DNA of 64,000 bases. Origin: CAZMZF01 sp964570765. Its GTDB lineage: Bacteria; Zixibacteria; MSB-5A5; RBG-16-43-9. The notes under the pieces were generated by a model. That model was given only the letters and a program-made list of their open reading frames with translations. It searched no databases and was not told the DNA's origin. This document shows, in pieces, positions 41,200 to 50,915 of the stretch. The stretch covers positions 50,209 through 114,208 of the forward strand of contig CAZMZF010000006.1 in the NCBI GenBank assembly GCA_964570765.1, given 5' to 3'. Position 1 is the first letter of the stretch. Each line of letters begins with the position of its first letter. Position numbers and translations under genes: made by a program.

Positions 41200-43647
41200 T
41201 CAAGCCTTTTCCCCGATTGAGTATTCTCTCCACTTTTGAGCAAATTCCATTAGCTTTTTATCCACCAAATAATTTACACTCTCTTCTTCAAATGTCCCAT
41301 CCTCTTTCCTTTTACCGGCTCTTACCCCAGTAAGAATTTCAATCCCCTGATCTATAGTCTTGATGGAATAGATGCGGAATTTACCTTCTCTAACCGCTTC
41401 GACCACATCTTGACGTAACATCAAATCTTCTACATTCTGATGAGGGATAATTACCCCCTGAGTCCCGGTCATGCCTTTAGATTTACATACATCAAAAAAA
41501 CCCTCAATTTTCTGATTGACTCCACCAATAGGTTGAATCTCCCCTTTCTGATTCACTGAGCCGGTAACTGCTACATCCTGTCTTATAGGTAGCTCAGAGA
41601 GGCTTGATAGAATCCCATAAATCTCTGTGGAAGAAGCTGAATCACCATCTACTCCAGAATAAGATTGCTCAAAGCAGATGCTGGCATTCACCACCAGGGG
41701 TTTATCCTGAGCATATCTCCCTTGTAAAAATCCGCTTAAAATCAATACCCCTTTGTTATGAGTGCGTCCAGAAAGCTCCGCTTCTCTTTCTATATTTATC
41801 ACCCCGATCCTGCCTATGGAGGTGCGGGCTGTTATCCGGGTGGGCTTACCAAACATATATTGTCCCAAGTCATAGATCGAAAGACCATTCACCTGTCCCA
41901 GCACTGAACCTTCGGTATCGACCATTATAGTTCCTTCATCTATCATCTCCTGGATTTTATCCTCAGGCAGGTTCACCCTTTTTTTCCATTCCTCATTCGC
42001 TTTCTCTATATGTTTACCTGAAACCCTTTTGGTTTTCTCAGTGCAAGCCCAGTAATTTGCCTCCCGGATTAAGTCTGCTATCACATTGAATCTGGTGGAA
42101 AGCTTAGTCTGCCTGCCAGCTAATCTTACTCCAAACTCTACTACTGCAGCTATGGCGCTTTTGTCAAAGGGTTTGAGTTTCTCATCCTTGCAGACTTTGC
42201 GAATAAATGTAGCATATTCCCAGATGGTATCATCTTTTTTAGGCATTACCAGATCAAAATCTGCCTTCACCTTGAAGACCTTCCTGAAATCGTCATCCAA
42301 CTGATAAAGGGTCTGGTAAATATAAGGGTCTCCAATCATCACCACTTTTACTTCAGACTCAATCGCCTCGGGCTTTAGAGCTGAAGCGGAGAAAAAATAG
42401 AACGGGTCATAGGTCTGAATCTCCACTATCCCGTTACGCATTGTTCTTTTCAGAGCTTGCCAGACCCCTGGCTCAACTAAAGCATCTATGGCATTTAAAA
42501 CTAAATACCCTCCGTTCGCTCTCAAAAAAGAGCCAACTTTTATTTTGGTGAAATCGGTCCTGCCAGCACCCGTACGGTCAAAACTCCTTTCGATCGTTCC
42601 GAAAAGATTGCGGTAGGTGGGGCTGGTCTCGATTATAATTGGAGCTCCTTTGATCTCGCTGTTATCCACTATTACATTCACCTCATATTCCCTGAATGGC
42701 TCCTCTGGTTTTAAGGAGGGTAAGCCCGGAATAGCTCCTTCAGAAGATTCTTCCTTTTTATCTCTGAATTTTTGATATTCGGCTAAAATATCCTCTTGAG
42801 CCTCATTTAGGTATTCATCTATCTTTTTATTCCCTTCATACTTGGTCTTGATCTCTTGAATATGTTCTTTCACCATCGGGGAGATCACCTCTTTATCTAA
42901 CTCATTTAGAGCCTGTTCTAATTCCTTAGCCTTGACTCTGGTTTCCCGAAATACCTTCTCCATCTCCTCACTTAACTGAGAATATCTTTCTCTTAAAGAA
43001 TTTAAGTTCTCTTCTGGAAACTTCCCTTCATCAGTTAGCACTTCCAATTTCCCTATAGCCATGGGTTTGTTCTCTATCAACGGCTCTAAATCTGGCTTGA
43101 TAAAAGGACCTAACTGAACCTGAACTAAAGCGAATCCCTCTTTAGCTACTTTTTTCTCGAAATCGCTAATCATCTTTTTCTGGCTTAATTGATAAGCGTT
43201 AAGCTGCTCTTTCTTGCGACGTTGATAAACCTCGCTCTCGAAAACCTCCGGTATCCCTCTGGCTAAAGCTGTGACCAGATCTTCCATATCTTTTTTAAAA
43301 ATAATCCCTTTGCTGGCTGGAAGGCTTACCACCTTGGGCATATCTGGATTCTTAAAATTATTTACATAGCATTTATCATCCGGAGTTTTTTCCACTTTTT
43401 CCAGTTTTTCTAAAAGATGCTTGATAGTAGTGGTCCTGCCAGTTCCCACCAGACCAGTAACGAAAATATTATATCCCACGCTTTTTATCTCTAACCCCAA
43501 TCCTATAGCCCGAATAGCCCTATCCTGTCCGATAATCCCCTCGCAGGCTTCCACATCATCCGTGGAATTCAACTTCAAGCTTACCGGATCACATCTCCAT
43601 CTCAGTTTCTCCACTGGAACTTCCTCAAATTTTAATTCCTCAGACAT
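41200..43647 (-). CDS. Lon-related AAA ATP-dependent protease (LonB-like)
   Basis: 815 residues. Opens with EVPVEKLRWRCDP typical of this group, Walker A-like GLVGTGRTT near 66-74, a long coiled-coil insertion (about 190-290), GGYLVLNAIDALVEPGVW (Walker B region), and a C-terminal Lon S16 proteolytic domain with catalytic Ser in SGVDGDSASS and Lys in GGVNQKIEGFF. No Lon N-terminal domain, unlike LonA. Start preceded by GGAGGAG. Monocistronic. Confidence 0.9.
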   Translation of the reverse strand: MSEELKFEEVPVEKLRWRCDPVSLKLNSTDDVEACEGIIGQDRAIRAIGLGLEIKSVGYNIFVTGLVGTGRTTTIKHLLEKLEKVEKTPDDKCYVNNFKNPDMPKVVSLPASKGIIFKKDMEDLVTALARGIPEVFESEVYQRRKKEQLNAYQLSQKKMISDFEKKVAKEGFALVQVQLGPFIKPDLEPLIENKPMAIGKLEVLTDEGKFPEENLNSLRERYSQLSEEMEKVFRETRVKAKELEQALNELDKEVISPMVKEHIQEIKTKYEGNKKIDEYLNEAQEDILAEYQKFRDKKEESSEGAIPGLPSLKPEEPFREYEVNVIVDNSEIKGAPIIIETSPTYRNLFGTIERSFDRTGAGRTDFTKIKVGSFLRANGGYLVLNAIDALVEPGVWQALKRTMRNGIVEIQTYDPFYFFSASALKPEAIESEVKVVMIGDPYIYQTLYQLDDDFRKVFKVKADFDLVMPKKDDTIWEYATFIRKVCKDEKLKPFDKSAIAAVVEFGVRLAGRQTKLSTRFNVIADLIREANYWACTEKTKRVSGKHIEKANEEWKKRVNLPEDKIQEMIDEGTIMVDTEGSVLGQVNGLSIYDLGQYMFGKPTRITARTSIGRIGVINIEREAELSGRTHNKGVLILSGFLQGRYAQDKPLVVNASICFEQSYSGVDGDSASSTEIYGILSSLSELPIRQDVAVTGSVNQKGEIQPIGGVNQKIEGFFDVCKSKGMTGTQGVIIPHQNVEDLMLRQDVVEAVREGKFRIYSIKTIDQGIEILTGVRAGKRKEDGTFEEESVNYLVDKKLMEFAQKWREYSIGEKA

Positions 43648-44304
43648 AACTCCTCCTGACTATCAATAATTTTTAAAAATTTATTTCTACCACAGTTCAA
43701 GATAGAAATTTAGAATTGCCTAAGTCAAGCATAAAATTTTTGAATAAGATGACGAATAATGTATTCCGAATGACGGATAAAAGAAAAAAAGATGGAAGAT
43801 AAAACCTCACCCTTTTCCTCTCCTTAGAAAGGAGAGGAAAGAAGAGTCCCCTCTCTTCCTACGGATCCGTTTCTCGAATTTAAGAAGTGGACCTTAGGGG
43901 AGGTTTAGAACTATTATTTGACATAGAGTGCATCGACATTGGCGATTCCTAAGTAATTTCCCTCTCCCCTCTACGAGCCAATCCACCTCAGGCGGATTAA
44001 CGGCTTGCGGGAGAGGGTCAGTGAGACTATGCCCCCTTACTCCTCCCCATCGAGGAAGGGTAAAAATAATGGTAGCCGCAACCTTCAGGTTGCGGGATAT
44101 GGCAAATAAGCAGCTTAACGCAGACTAAAGTCTGCGGCTACCTTGGTTGGAAGCGACCCTGATCCCGCCAATGGCGGGACAAGCTGGGTCGCACTACGAT
44201 TCTTTCAGATTTGACTTTCAATGTGCTTGTCGGGTCCCCTGACCCGACGGAAATAACTCCTTTAAAACTTGACTTTAGAGTTTATTTTTTTAACTTTTAA
44301 TCCG
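43648..44304. other. long intergenic region of palindromic repeats
   Basis: No gene found. Contains CTCTCC/GGAGAGG-type hairpins (about 43804-43910; 43958-44040), AATCCACCtcaGGCGGATT (about 43980-44000), GTAGCC-palindromes at 44071-44095 and 44119-44142, GATCCCGCCaatGGCGGGA (about 44161-44178) and CGGGTCCCctGACCCG (about 44231-44248). One of the densest repeat patches in the window. Confidence 0.6.
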
Positions 44305-46347
44305 ATGCAGAAAAAATTTGAAAAAATAGTTCATCTTTTATCCCCTCCGAAGACAATTCTTTTTTTTGCTCTCCTTTTCTTTTCAGGAGTTATATTCTTA
44401 GGACTATTCCGACTGGGTTTTCTTTTAAGATATCACAATCTTGCCTCCGGAATCCCTTCATCCATATTATTTCAATCTTTTATCATCGGTGCTCGTTTTG
44501 ATATGGTGGTCTTAAGTTATCTTCTTATTCCTTTTTTTATTTTAAGCTCCTTTCCCTTCATAAACACCTTTCGATTGAAGCTAACTCGAAATCTAACCCT
44601 CTTTTTAATTTTCTTAGGTTTGAGTTTCCTTTTTTTACTCTCTTTAGTAGATCTGGAATATTTTAGCGAATTTGGAACTCGTCTGAACCACTGGGCTTTA
44701 GAATATTTAGACCGTCCTGATTTTGTCTTTTATTCTATCTGGTCAAGTTATCCAGTTATTCCCTATCTTATCCTCTGGGCGTTTATTTGCTTCATCTTCA
44801 TATTTTTTATGCTAAAACTCAGTCGAAGCTTTTTTAAAAAAAGCAGTAATCGTTTTTTTCTGAACGAAATCTTTTACTTCATCTTAGCTCTTTTTCTATT
44901 ATTTTTCTCTGCCAGGGGTCGATTGAAACTTGCTCCCATTGACTGGGGGCTGGCTTATTTCTCAAAATACGATTTTGCCAATCAGTTAGCCCTAAACGGC
45001 ATTCATACCCTGGGAAAAACAATGTTAGACGAGCATAAGGAGTCAAGTCCAGATTATTTGGCTGAATTTCACTTCTCAGATGACAGGGAAGCTCTATCCC
45101 ATGTGCAAAAGTTACTTTTACAAAAGAATGAGAGACTCGAAGATTCTCTAAACTCCATCCGCCGTTATATCTTTATTGATTCAACTGAAAATGAACATAA
45201 ACATCCAAATGTAGTTATTGTTTTTCTGGAAAGCTGGCTGGCAGAATACGTTGGCTCCTTAGGTGGTAAATTAGACCTGACCCCTCATTTTGACAGTTTA
45301 GCCCGTAGGGGAATTTTATTTGAGAACTTCTTTGCCACAGGCACCCGCACCAATAGAGGGCTCCTTTCCATCTTATGCTCTTTTCCTTCTCAGCCTGGAA
45401 CAACTCTGATGAAAAAGTTTAATTCCTTCGGATCCGCTCCCGGACATAATCAACCGTTTATCTCCCTTTCTAAAATTTTAAAACAGAGAGGGTACAAAAC
45501 CAGCTTCATCTATGGCGGCGATCTTTTGTTTGATAATATGGAAGGATTCTTCCGGCAACAAGGTTTTGACTATTTTATCGGACAGGAGGATTTCTCTAAA
45601 AACGAATTTACCAATAAATGGGGCGTTCCCGACGATATCGTTTTCAGCCGGGCAATAGAGGAGTTTTCCAGAATTGGAGATAATCCCTTTTTAGGGGTGA
45701 TAGTTACCTTAAGTAATCACGAGCCTTTTACTGTGCCCAGGAATGCAACCAAGCCCTATCCTCCTGATTACCCCAATAGCGAATATCTAAACGCTTTTCA
45801 TTATTCAGACTGGGCTTTAGGCAAGTTTTTCCATCAAGCAGAAAAAGAGGCTTTTTTTAAGAATACCATCTTCGTTTTGGTAGCAGACCACGGCAGACTT
45901 CTTCAGAGCCAGAGCGATCTACCTTTAGAGCGCTTCCATATTGCCTGTCTTATCTATTCCCCGGAGATTTTAGGGAAAGAGCCAGAGAGAATAAAAACCG
46001 TAGCCAGCCAGACTGACCTATTACCTACAATTTTAGGTCTATTGGGTAAACCTGCTTTGCACGAATCCTGGGGAAGGGACCTCCTCTCTCTTTCCTCAGA
46101 GGATAAAGGATTTGCAATGATGGTGGACGGGAAAAGGATAGGCTGGGTAGATCCGCCTTATTTCTTAGTTGACAGAATAGGCGCCACCACTTCTCTTTAC
46201 AACTATACAGATGATCCGGAGCAGAAAAAAGATATCTCTTCCGAATATCCGCAGATAACAAAAGAACTTCAGAAAAAAGAAAGGTCCTTCCTTCAACTGA
46301 GCATTCAACAATCAGCTAAAAAGGTGATAAAGACAAAAGTGCAATGA
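44305..46347 (+). CDS. LTA synthase-like sulfatase-family phosphotransferase
   Basis: 680 residues from ATG 44305; a TTG at 44269 would add 12. Five hydrophobic helices in the first ~215 residues, then an extracytoplasmic alkaline-phosphatase/sulfatase domain: NVVIVFLESW (metal Glu), GTRTNRGL with the predicted catalytic Thr, DNMEGFFRQQGFDYFIG, and VLVADHGR (metal Asp-His). The architecture matches LtaS/MdoB phosphoglycerol transferases. In an LPS-bearing cell it more likely decorates a glycan or lipid with a phospho-head group than makes lipoteichoic acid (inference). Confidence 0.88.
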   Translation: MQKKFEKIVHLLSPPKTILFFALLFFSGVIFLGLFRLGFLLRYHNLASGIPSSILFQSFIIGARFDMVVLSYLLIPFFILSSFPFINTFRLKLTRNLTLFLIFLGLSFLFLLSLVDLEYFSEFGTRLNHWALEYLDRPDFVFYSIWSSYPVIPYLILWAFICFIFIFFMLKLSRSFFKKSSNRFFLNEIFYFILALFLLFFSARGRLKLAPIDWGLAYFSKYDFANQLALNGIHTLGKTMLDEHKESSPDYLAEFHFSDDREALSHVQKLLLQKNERLEDSLNSIRRYIFIDSTENEHKHPNVVIVFLESWLAEYVGSLGGKLDLTPHFDSLARRGILFENFFATGTRTNRGLLSILCSFPSQPGTTLMKKFNSFGSAPGHNQPFISLSKILKQRGYKTSFIYGGDLLFDNMEGFFRQQGFDYFIGQEDFSKNEFTNKWGVPDDIVFSRAIEEFSRIGDNPFLGVIVTLSNHEPFTVPRNATKPYPPDYPNSEYLNAFHYSDWALGKFFHQAEKEAFFKNTIFVLVADHGRLLQSQSDLPLERFHIACLIYSPEILGKEPERIKTVASQTDLLPTILGLLGKPALHESWGRDLLSLSSEDKGFAMMVDGKRIGWVDPPYFLVDRIGATTSLYNYTDDPEQKKDISSEYPQITKELQKKERSFLQLSIQQSAKKVIKTKVQ

Positions 46348-46354
46348 AGAGATC

Positions 46355-46383
46355 GTTGGGGCGGGTTTTAAACCCGCCCCAAC
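46355..46383. terminator. long perfect hairpin after the sulfatase gene
   Basis: GTTGGGGCGGGTTT-t-AAACCCGCCCCAAC, 14-bp stem 8 bp after the stop codon. No T tract, so terminator or scattered palindrome are both possible. Confidence 0.5.
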
Positions 46384-46488
46384 ACATTTGTTCTGATGCT
46401 TCGGGAATAGTCTCAAGCTCCCCTACGGCGAGAATTCCCGAAACCAAATATCCTCGGCATTTCCTAATGCCGATGCATCAAAGCAAAA

Positions 46489-47745
46489 TCAAACCTTTTC
46501 TTTTTCCTTTTCCTGCTCTAACTCAAATTCCTTATCTGCTCTTTTCACCTTCAGGTAAAGAATTATCACCACAAAAAAGATAAATAGCCATACTAAACCC
46601 AATCCCACTTTCCTCATTCGCAGAGATTTAAAATATTTATTCACGGAAGAGGATATCTCTCCAGCCACAGTTCTGGCATTGTTGGTGATCTTTTCTATTT
46701 CTGCGAGGTTAAGAGTATGAGTTACCGGTAAAACCTGTAACATATCCGTATTCGCCTGCTCTAACTGGTTCTCATATCCGGAAACATCCTGCCCCTTGGA
46801 ATTAGCTTTCACGATCAACTTTTTAGCTTTAGTAATCTCCTCATCCGCTTCCAGGATCAGAAATTTTATTTGCTGCCCTTTTTTAAAAGCACCTGAGTTA
46901 GTCTCGTGGCAGTTTGCACATATACGATCAAACATAGATATCTCAGGGTATTTGATGGAATGATTCCCATGACAGGAGGTGCATTGGGACATCTTCTTTC
47001 TCTGCATTGCTTCAAAATGTGGGCTTTGAGCAAAATAGGTCTCTGAATTTATGTGGCATTTTCCGCATACATTTCCCACCTCCGTTACTCCTGGAGGTGT
47101 TGCTCCATGATTTCCATGACAGCTGGCACAGGTAGGTGCTGAACGGTCGTTTTTCTCTAAAAGCGCTTTGCCGTGTACTCCTGAGATATATTTCTCCAAG
47201 GTATTAGAAGGTAGCTGATAACGATCCATCAGCTTTTTATCAGAATGACAGACTGAACAGGTTTGGGGAAGATTAGTAGGAAAGACCAGGTTTTGAGGGT
47301 CTTTAACTGAACTGATAGCATGACTGCCATGACAATCCACACAACCGGCTACATTTTGATCATTTTTCTCAAGAAGGGCAATTCCGTGTTGACTGGTCCG
47401 GTAATATTCTAATTGATCAGTAGATACCCCGTATTGCTTCATCCTTTTCTTATCTGAATGACAATTCCCGCATAACAATACTGCTTCTTTTTTAGACAAC
47501 TTCCCTTTAAAACCTGCTTTTGAGGACATCGAGACTTCTGGATCCTGGCTGGATGGGTCACCACCGTGACAATCAGTACAGAAGATATTTTTCTCCAGAT
47601 GGATACTTTTCAGATATTCTGTTTTCTTATCCCCGTGACAGACCATACAGGAATAAGACTCTAAATCTATGGACCAGCCCAAGCGGGTAAAGAGAAAAAG
47701 GGCTACTATGATCAGGCAAAATTCTTTTAGAGTTTTAATTCTCAC
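46489..47745 (-). CDS. nine-haem cytochrome c, membrane anchored
   Basis: 418 residues. Signal sequence (ECLIIVALFLF region, residues 8-24), then nine CxxCH motifs: CMVCH, CTDCH, CGNCH, CVDCH, CSVCH, CASCH, CGKCH, CTSCH, CANCH, with HGNH/HGSH-type distal ligand sites between them, a helical stalk, and a C-terminal membrane helix (LGLVWLFIFFVVIILYL). GTG start overlaps the stop of the cytochrome b C-terminal subunit, so it belongs to the same complex, probably as its electron acceptor. Nine is my count of motifs, not a measured haem content. Confidence 0.9.
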   Translation of the reverse strand: MRIKTLKEFCLIIVALFLFTRLGWSIDLESYSCMVCHGDKKTEYLKSIHLEKNIFCTDCHGGDPSSQDPEVSMSSKAGFKGKLSKKEAVLLCGNCHSDKKRMKQYGVSTDQLEYYRTSQHGIALLEKNDQNVAGCVDCHGSHAISSVKDPQNLVFPTNLPQTCSVCHSDKKLMDRYQLPSNTLEKYISGVHGKALLEKNDRSAPTCASCHGNHGATPPGVTEVGNVCGKCHINSETYFAQSPHFEAMQRKKMSQCTSCHGNHSIKYPEISMFDRICANCHETNSGAFKKGQQIKFLILEADEEITKAKKLIVKANSKGQDVSGYENQLEQANTDMLQVLPVTHTLNLAEIEKITNNARTVAGEISSSVNKYFKSLRMRKVGLGLVWLFIFFVVIILYLKVKRADKEFELEQEKEKEKV

Positions 47746-48233
47746 TTATTTTTTGTCTCCTCGATTTTGTGAGGCACCCCTTTCAAATCGAAATGGTATT
47801 TCTCTCCCAGAATAGTTTTAGTTGATTCAGATAGATATCCTAAAATTGTAAAAAGAAGGGCAAAAAATATCACCACAATTCCAATGGACCAGGCAAATTT
47901 TCTTTTAGAAGGCTGACGCTCCGGACTTCTTTCCAAAAACGGAACTAAAAAAAGTATTATTAATAGAACTCCAATCCCAAGTATACCGACAACTTTGGGG
48001 ACATACTTCAAAAGCTGATACCCGGTTAAGAAATACCATTCTGGCTTAATCCCTTCAGGGGTCTGGAACGGATTAGCTTTTTCGTGAAAAGGGAACGGGA
48101 AGAATACCGCTAAAGTCAGGATAAACCCGAAAAGAAGAAAGGCAACCATAACCTCTTTGAGAAAATGATTCGGGAAAAAAGGCTTCCCTTCTTCTATTTC
48201 CTCTGTAACTCTTTTCTCTATTTCCTTTTCCAT
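47742..48233 (-). CDS. cytochrome b C-terminal subunit (subunit IV type)
   Basis: 163 residues, three or four membrane helices. The quinol-site motif PEWYF lies in EGIKPEWYFLTGYQLLKYVP, followed by ERSPERQPSKRK. Equivalent to PetD or the C-terminal half of mitochondrial cytochrome b. It follows the N-terminal cytochrome b gene after 47 bp containing a GTCTYAC microrepeat, and overlaps the multihaem gene by four bases. Confidence 0.92.
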   Translation of the reverse strand: MEKEIEKRVTEEIEEGKPFFPNHFLKEVMVAFLLFGFILTLAVFFPFPFHEKANPFQTPEGIKPEWYFLTGYQLLKYVPKVVGILGIGVLLIILFLVPFLERSPERQPSKRKFAWSIGIVVIFFALLFTILGYLSESTKTILGEKYHFDLKGVPHKIEETKNK

Positions 48234-48280
48234 CTAACCTCTCACGTCTTACGTCTAACTTCTCACGTCTCACTAATTTT

Positions 48281-49024
48281 TTACAAAGGTTTAGCAACCC
48301 CCTGCCTTTTTACTATCGCAAAATGAACTGCTAAAAACAGAGCGGTTATCCAGGGAAGGATAAGGACATGCACTGCATAAAATCTGGTTAAGGTATCACC
48401 GGTCACATTCAAGCTACCTCTTAAAAGAATTAAAAGATAACTACCTATAAAAGGAACACCACCTGCTACCTCCGTCCCTACAGTTGTTCCCCAGTAGGAC
48501 CTTTGGTCCCAGGGCAGAAGATAACCGGTAAATCCAAAACCAAGAGTTAGAATAAGTAAAACCACACCTATCATCCAGTTCAATTCTCTGGGATTTTTAA
48601 AAGCTCCGTGAAAATATACCCTGAGCATATGGATAAGCAAAGTCAAAATCATTAGATTTGCACCCCAGGCGTGGATCTGTCTTACCAGCCAGCCCAGAGG
48701 AACCTGGTTAGTGATGAATTTTACACTATTGTAAGCATCAGCAGCTGATGGTTTATAATATATTGCTAAGAGTATCCCGGTTATAACCTGAATAACAAAT
48801 AGAAGAAAGGTCATCCCCCCAAAGCAATGAAAAAAGCTAAGACCTTTAGGAACCGGCTTTTTGAGAAGTTTTTGCAACCCTTCTTTAACATCTAATCTCT
48901 GGTCTAATTCACCATAGATTATCGGGAAGATATTTAAAAGAATCCCTACCACCTGTCTGAGATTTAACCTCTCCTCAGTCCAGTGTCTTACCTTTCGACC
49001 TATCTTTTTTTTCTTTTCATCCAT
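48281..49024 (-). CDS. cytochrome b N-terminal subunit (cytochrome b6 type)
   Basis: 247 residues, four membrane helices. Two histidine pairs for the b haems: HAWGANLMILTLLIH in helix B and HVLILPWITALFLAVH in helix D. GFTGYLLPWDQRSYWGT matches cytochrome b family. It begins two bases after the Rieske gene and is co-transcribed with it; split cytochrome b as in b6f-type complexes. Confidence 0.92.
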   Translation of the reverse strand: MDEKKKKIGRKVRHWTEERLNLRQVVGILLNIFPIIYGELDQRLDVKEGLQKLLKKPVPKGLSFFHCFGGMTFLLFVIQVITGILLAIYYKPSAADAYNSVKFITNQVPLGWLVRQIHAWGANLMILTLLIHMLRVYFHGAFKNPRELNWMIGVVLLILTLGFGFTGYLLPWDQRSYWGTTVGTEVAGGVPFIGSYLLILLRGSLNVTGDTLTRFYAVHVLILPWITALFLAVHFAIVKRQGVAKPL

Positions 49025-49026
49025 CT

Positions 49027-49479
49027 TTAAGCTAATCCGGTAACGTAGATGATATCGTTTGCCACTTCTACCTTATATAATGGAAGAGGCTTTGGTGCCG
49101 GTCCTGAGATGACTTTACCCTGATAATCAAAAAAAGCGGCATGACAGGGGCATTTTAAAATCTGAGAACTTTCTTCCCACTCCACCATACAACCTAAATG
49201 GGTACATCTCATATCCACAGCAAAAAGCCCCGCCTTCACATGCATCACCATAACATTTTTATCCTGATAGACCACTGGCTTGGCTTTCCCCACTGGAAGA
49301 TCAGCTAAAGGGGCCACCTCCACCCTCTCAGCTTTCTCTGCGCCACCTTCTTTTTTTGGCGGGTAAACATAAGTGATAACCGCACCAAGCACTGCTAAGG
49401 CAGACACGACTATCGAGCCGCCTATCAGGAGGTCTAAAAAAGACCGCCTGGAGATTTTCTTTTCATCCTTCTCAAACAT
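49027..49479 (-). CDS. Rieske 2Fe-2S protein
   Basis: 150 residues from ATG 49479 (an upstream TTG is less likely). N-terminal twin-arginine-type anchor RRSFLDLLIGGSIVVSALA. Cluster ligands C92 and H94 (CTHLGC) and C110/H113 (CPCH), with C97 and C112 positioned for the usual disulfide. First gene of the cluster Rieske, cytochrome b N-half, C-half, multihaem cytochrome c, which together form a quinol-oxidising complex. Confidence 0.93.
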   Translation of the reverse strand: MFEKDEKKISRRSFLDLLIGGSIVVSALAVLGAVITYVYPPKKEGGAEKAERVEVAPLADLPVGKAKPVVYQDKNVMVMHVKAGLFAVDMRCTHLGCMVEWEESSQILKCPCHAAFFDYQGKVISGPAPKPLPLYKVEVANDIIYVTGLA

Positions 49480-49500
49480 AAACTCACAATTTATTAACAA

Positions 49501-49818
49501 TCCTTGTTACTTTTTTCACAAACAAGACTATTTTAGTAATGATTATATTGAAAAACCAAAAAATGTCAAGAAAAAAATTGGAAAGTTTTTTTAAAGAGAT
49601 TTGTAGGGACAGAATCCGCCTCAGGTGGATTCTGTCATTACTTTTTCAATCTCCAGAAAAGTAAAACCGCAAAACCACCCCAGATGCTCAAGTGGAATAG
49701 GTTCATCCAGAGATTTGCGTGGGGGTGGAGCTTGTTCACGGGTATCCAAATTCGGATCAGGCGAAGCTAAATCCCTCTCCGGCGTGGCTTCCTCCCGTAT
49801 CCCGCATGCACTTACCCA
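49501..49818. other. gap with a palindrome and a doubtful small membrane ORF
   Basis: GACAGAATCCgcctcaggtGGATTCTGTC (49608-49636) is a clear palindrome. Next to it, minus strand 49739-49638 can encode 33 residues from GTG, VNKLHPHANLWMNLFHLSIW then GGFAVLLFWRLKK, one hydrophobic helix; no good ribosome binding site is visible. Otherwise fragments of purine-rich repeats. Confidence 0.3.
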
Positions 49819-50334
49819 TTAACAGAAAAAGAAATGGATTCTTTTACGAAAAATGATGTAATCTAACAGATAGATAATCAGCAAAGTCAAACCGGATAAT
49901 AGAAGCAGGTTTATATCTATATTTAGATTTTGCAGACCTCTTTCTGCTAAACCCCATGAAGTAATGATGAGATTGATTTGCGGCTGGAGGATGGCGGTTA
50001 TTTTCTGACTGATATATTTCCAGCCCATAAAATACAGGGGGATACAAATCCCGGCTATCAGTCCTAAAATCACCAGAAATATTTCGGTGTAATTCAAACG
50101 AGACTTAGATATCGACACCGGGGAAAGTTTCGAAAAAACCTTTTCAGTAAAATCGGGAGACAGCTCAAAACCTTTATCTGTTTTTAGGCCGGCATATAAT
50201 CTTTTATATCCCTCTAAAGCTTTTTGACAGAGTTGACAGCTCCTGAGATGCTCTTCCACAAAACTATTCCCGGAGCCAGGGATATTATCCAGATAATCCT
50301 GAATCTCTTCCTCTGTCAGATGTCTTAATTCCAT
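49819..50334 (-). CDS. anti-sigma factor with zinc-finger motif
   Basis: 171 residues. N-terminal anti-sigma zinc motif H29-x3-C33-x2-C36 in EEHLRSCQLC, then two hydrophobic helices (about 86-106, IFLVILGLIAGICIPLYFMGW; and about 146-164, LLLSGLTLLIIYLLDYIIF). Its start overlaps the end of the sigma gene by 10 bp. A membrane-held anti-sigma of the ZAS type that would sequester the adjacent ECF sigma; the signal is unknown. Confidence 0.85.
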   Translation of the reverse strand: MELRHLTEEEIQDYLDNIPGSGNSFVEEHLRSCQLCQKALEGYKRLYAGLKTDKGFELSPDFTEKVFSKLSPVSISKSRLNYTEIFLVILGLIAGICIPLYFMGWKYISQKITAILQPQINLIITSWGLAERGLQNLNIDINLLLLSGLTLLIIYLLDYIIFRKRIHFFFC

Positions 50335-50897
50335 AAACCCTCCTTCTGATATTTTTTTATCAATTTTCCCCTTAGAAGTCTTCTTGCCCGAAAAAGGTAA
50401 CTTTTAACTGTCCCCTCCGGCAGCTGCATAACCTTTGATATCTCAGTATAACTCATATCCTCCAGATGGTAAAGGGTTAGAATGGTCCGAAAGTGAACTG
50501 GCAATTTTTCAATCTCTTTTTGCAGAAGGTAAAATATCTCGAACCTTTCAATAGACTCATCCGGAGGAAAATCACCTGCGATAAGATTCTTCTGAGCTAT
50601 GTTCTCCAGTGTAATAGTATTATAGAGATTCTTTTTGTTCTTTCCGAGGAAATCGAGACAGGTATTATAAGCGATTTTAGCAATCCAGGAGGAAAGTTTA
50701 GCTCCAAAATGAAAGCCGGATAAATTAGTGTAAACTTTAACGAAAATCTCCTGACAGAGGTCCTCCCGGTCTTTCTGATTAAAAACCATTCTAAAAACTA
50801 TATGACTGACCAGGCGCTGGTGCTCTTCGATAATGCTCCGGAAAGCATTCCGGTCTCCAGACAATATTCTATTGATAAGAGACCTGGTATCTGACAT
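50325..50897 (-). CDS. ECF-type RNA polymerase sigma factor
   Basis: 190 residues from ATG 50897 with AAGGAG upstream; the longer frame to 50924 would start inside the predicted promoter. Sigma region 2 (NQKDREDLCQEIFVKVYTNL) and region 4 helix-turn-helix (MSYTEISKVMQLPEGTVKSY) are clear, with no region 3. Co-transcribed with the overlapping anti-sigma gene. Likely autoregulated from the TGCAAC/GTCTAT promoter. Confidence 0.92.
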   Translation of the reverse strand: MSDTRSLINRILSGDRNAFRSIIEEHQRLVSHIVFRMVFNQKDREDLCQEIFVKVYTNLSGFHFGAKLSSWIAKIAYNTCLDFLGKNKKNLYNTITLENIAQKNLIAGDFPPDESIERFEIFYLLQKEIEKLPVHFRTILTLYHLEDMSYTEISKVMQLPEGTVKSYLFRARRLLRGKLIKKYQKEGLWN

Positions 50898-50915
50898 TAT
50901 CTCCTTCCTGATATA

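Noticed and set aside
49625..49822. 65-codon plus-strand frame
   Set aside because: Composition and motifs fit repeat DNA (GGGGTGGAG, GATCCAAATTCGG-type pieces); no start context.
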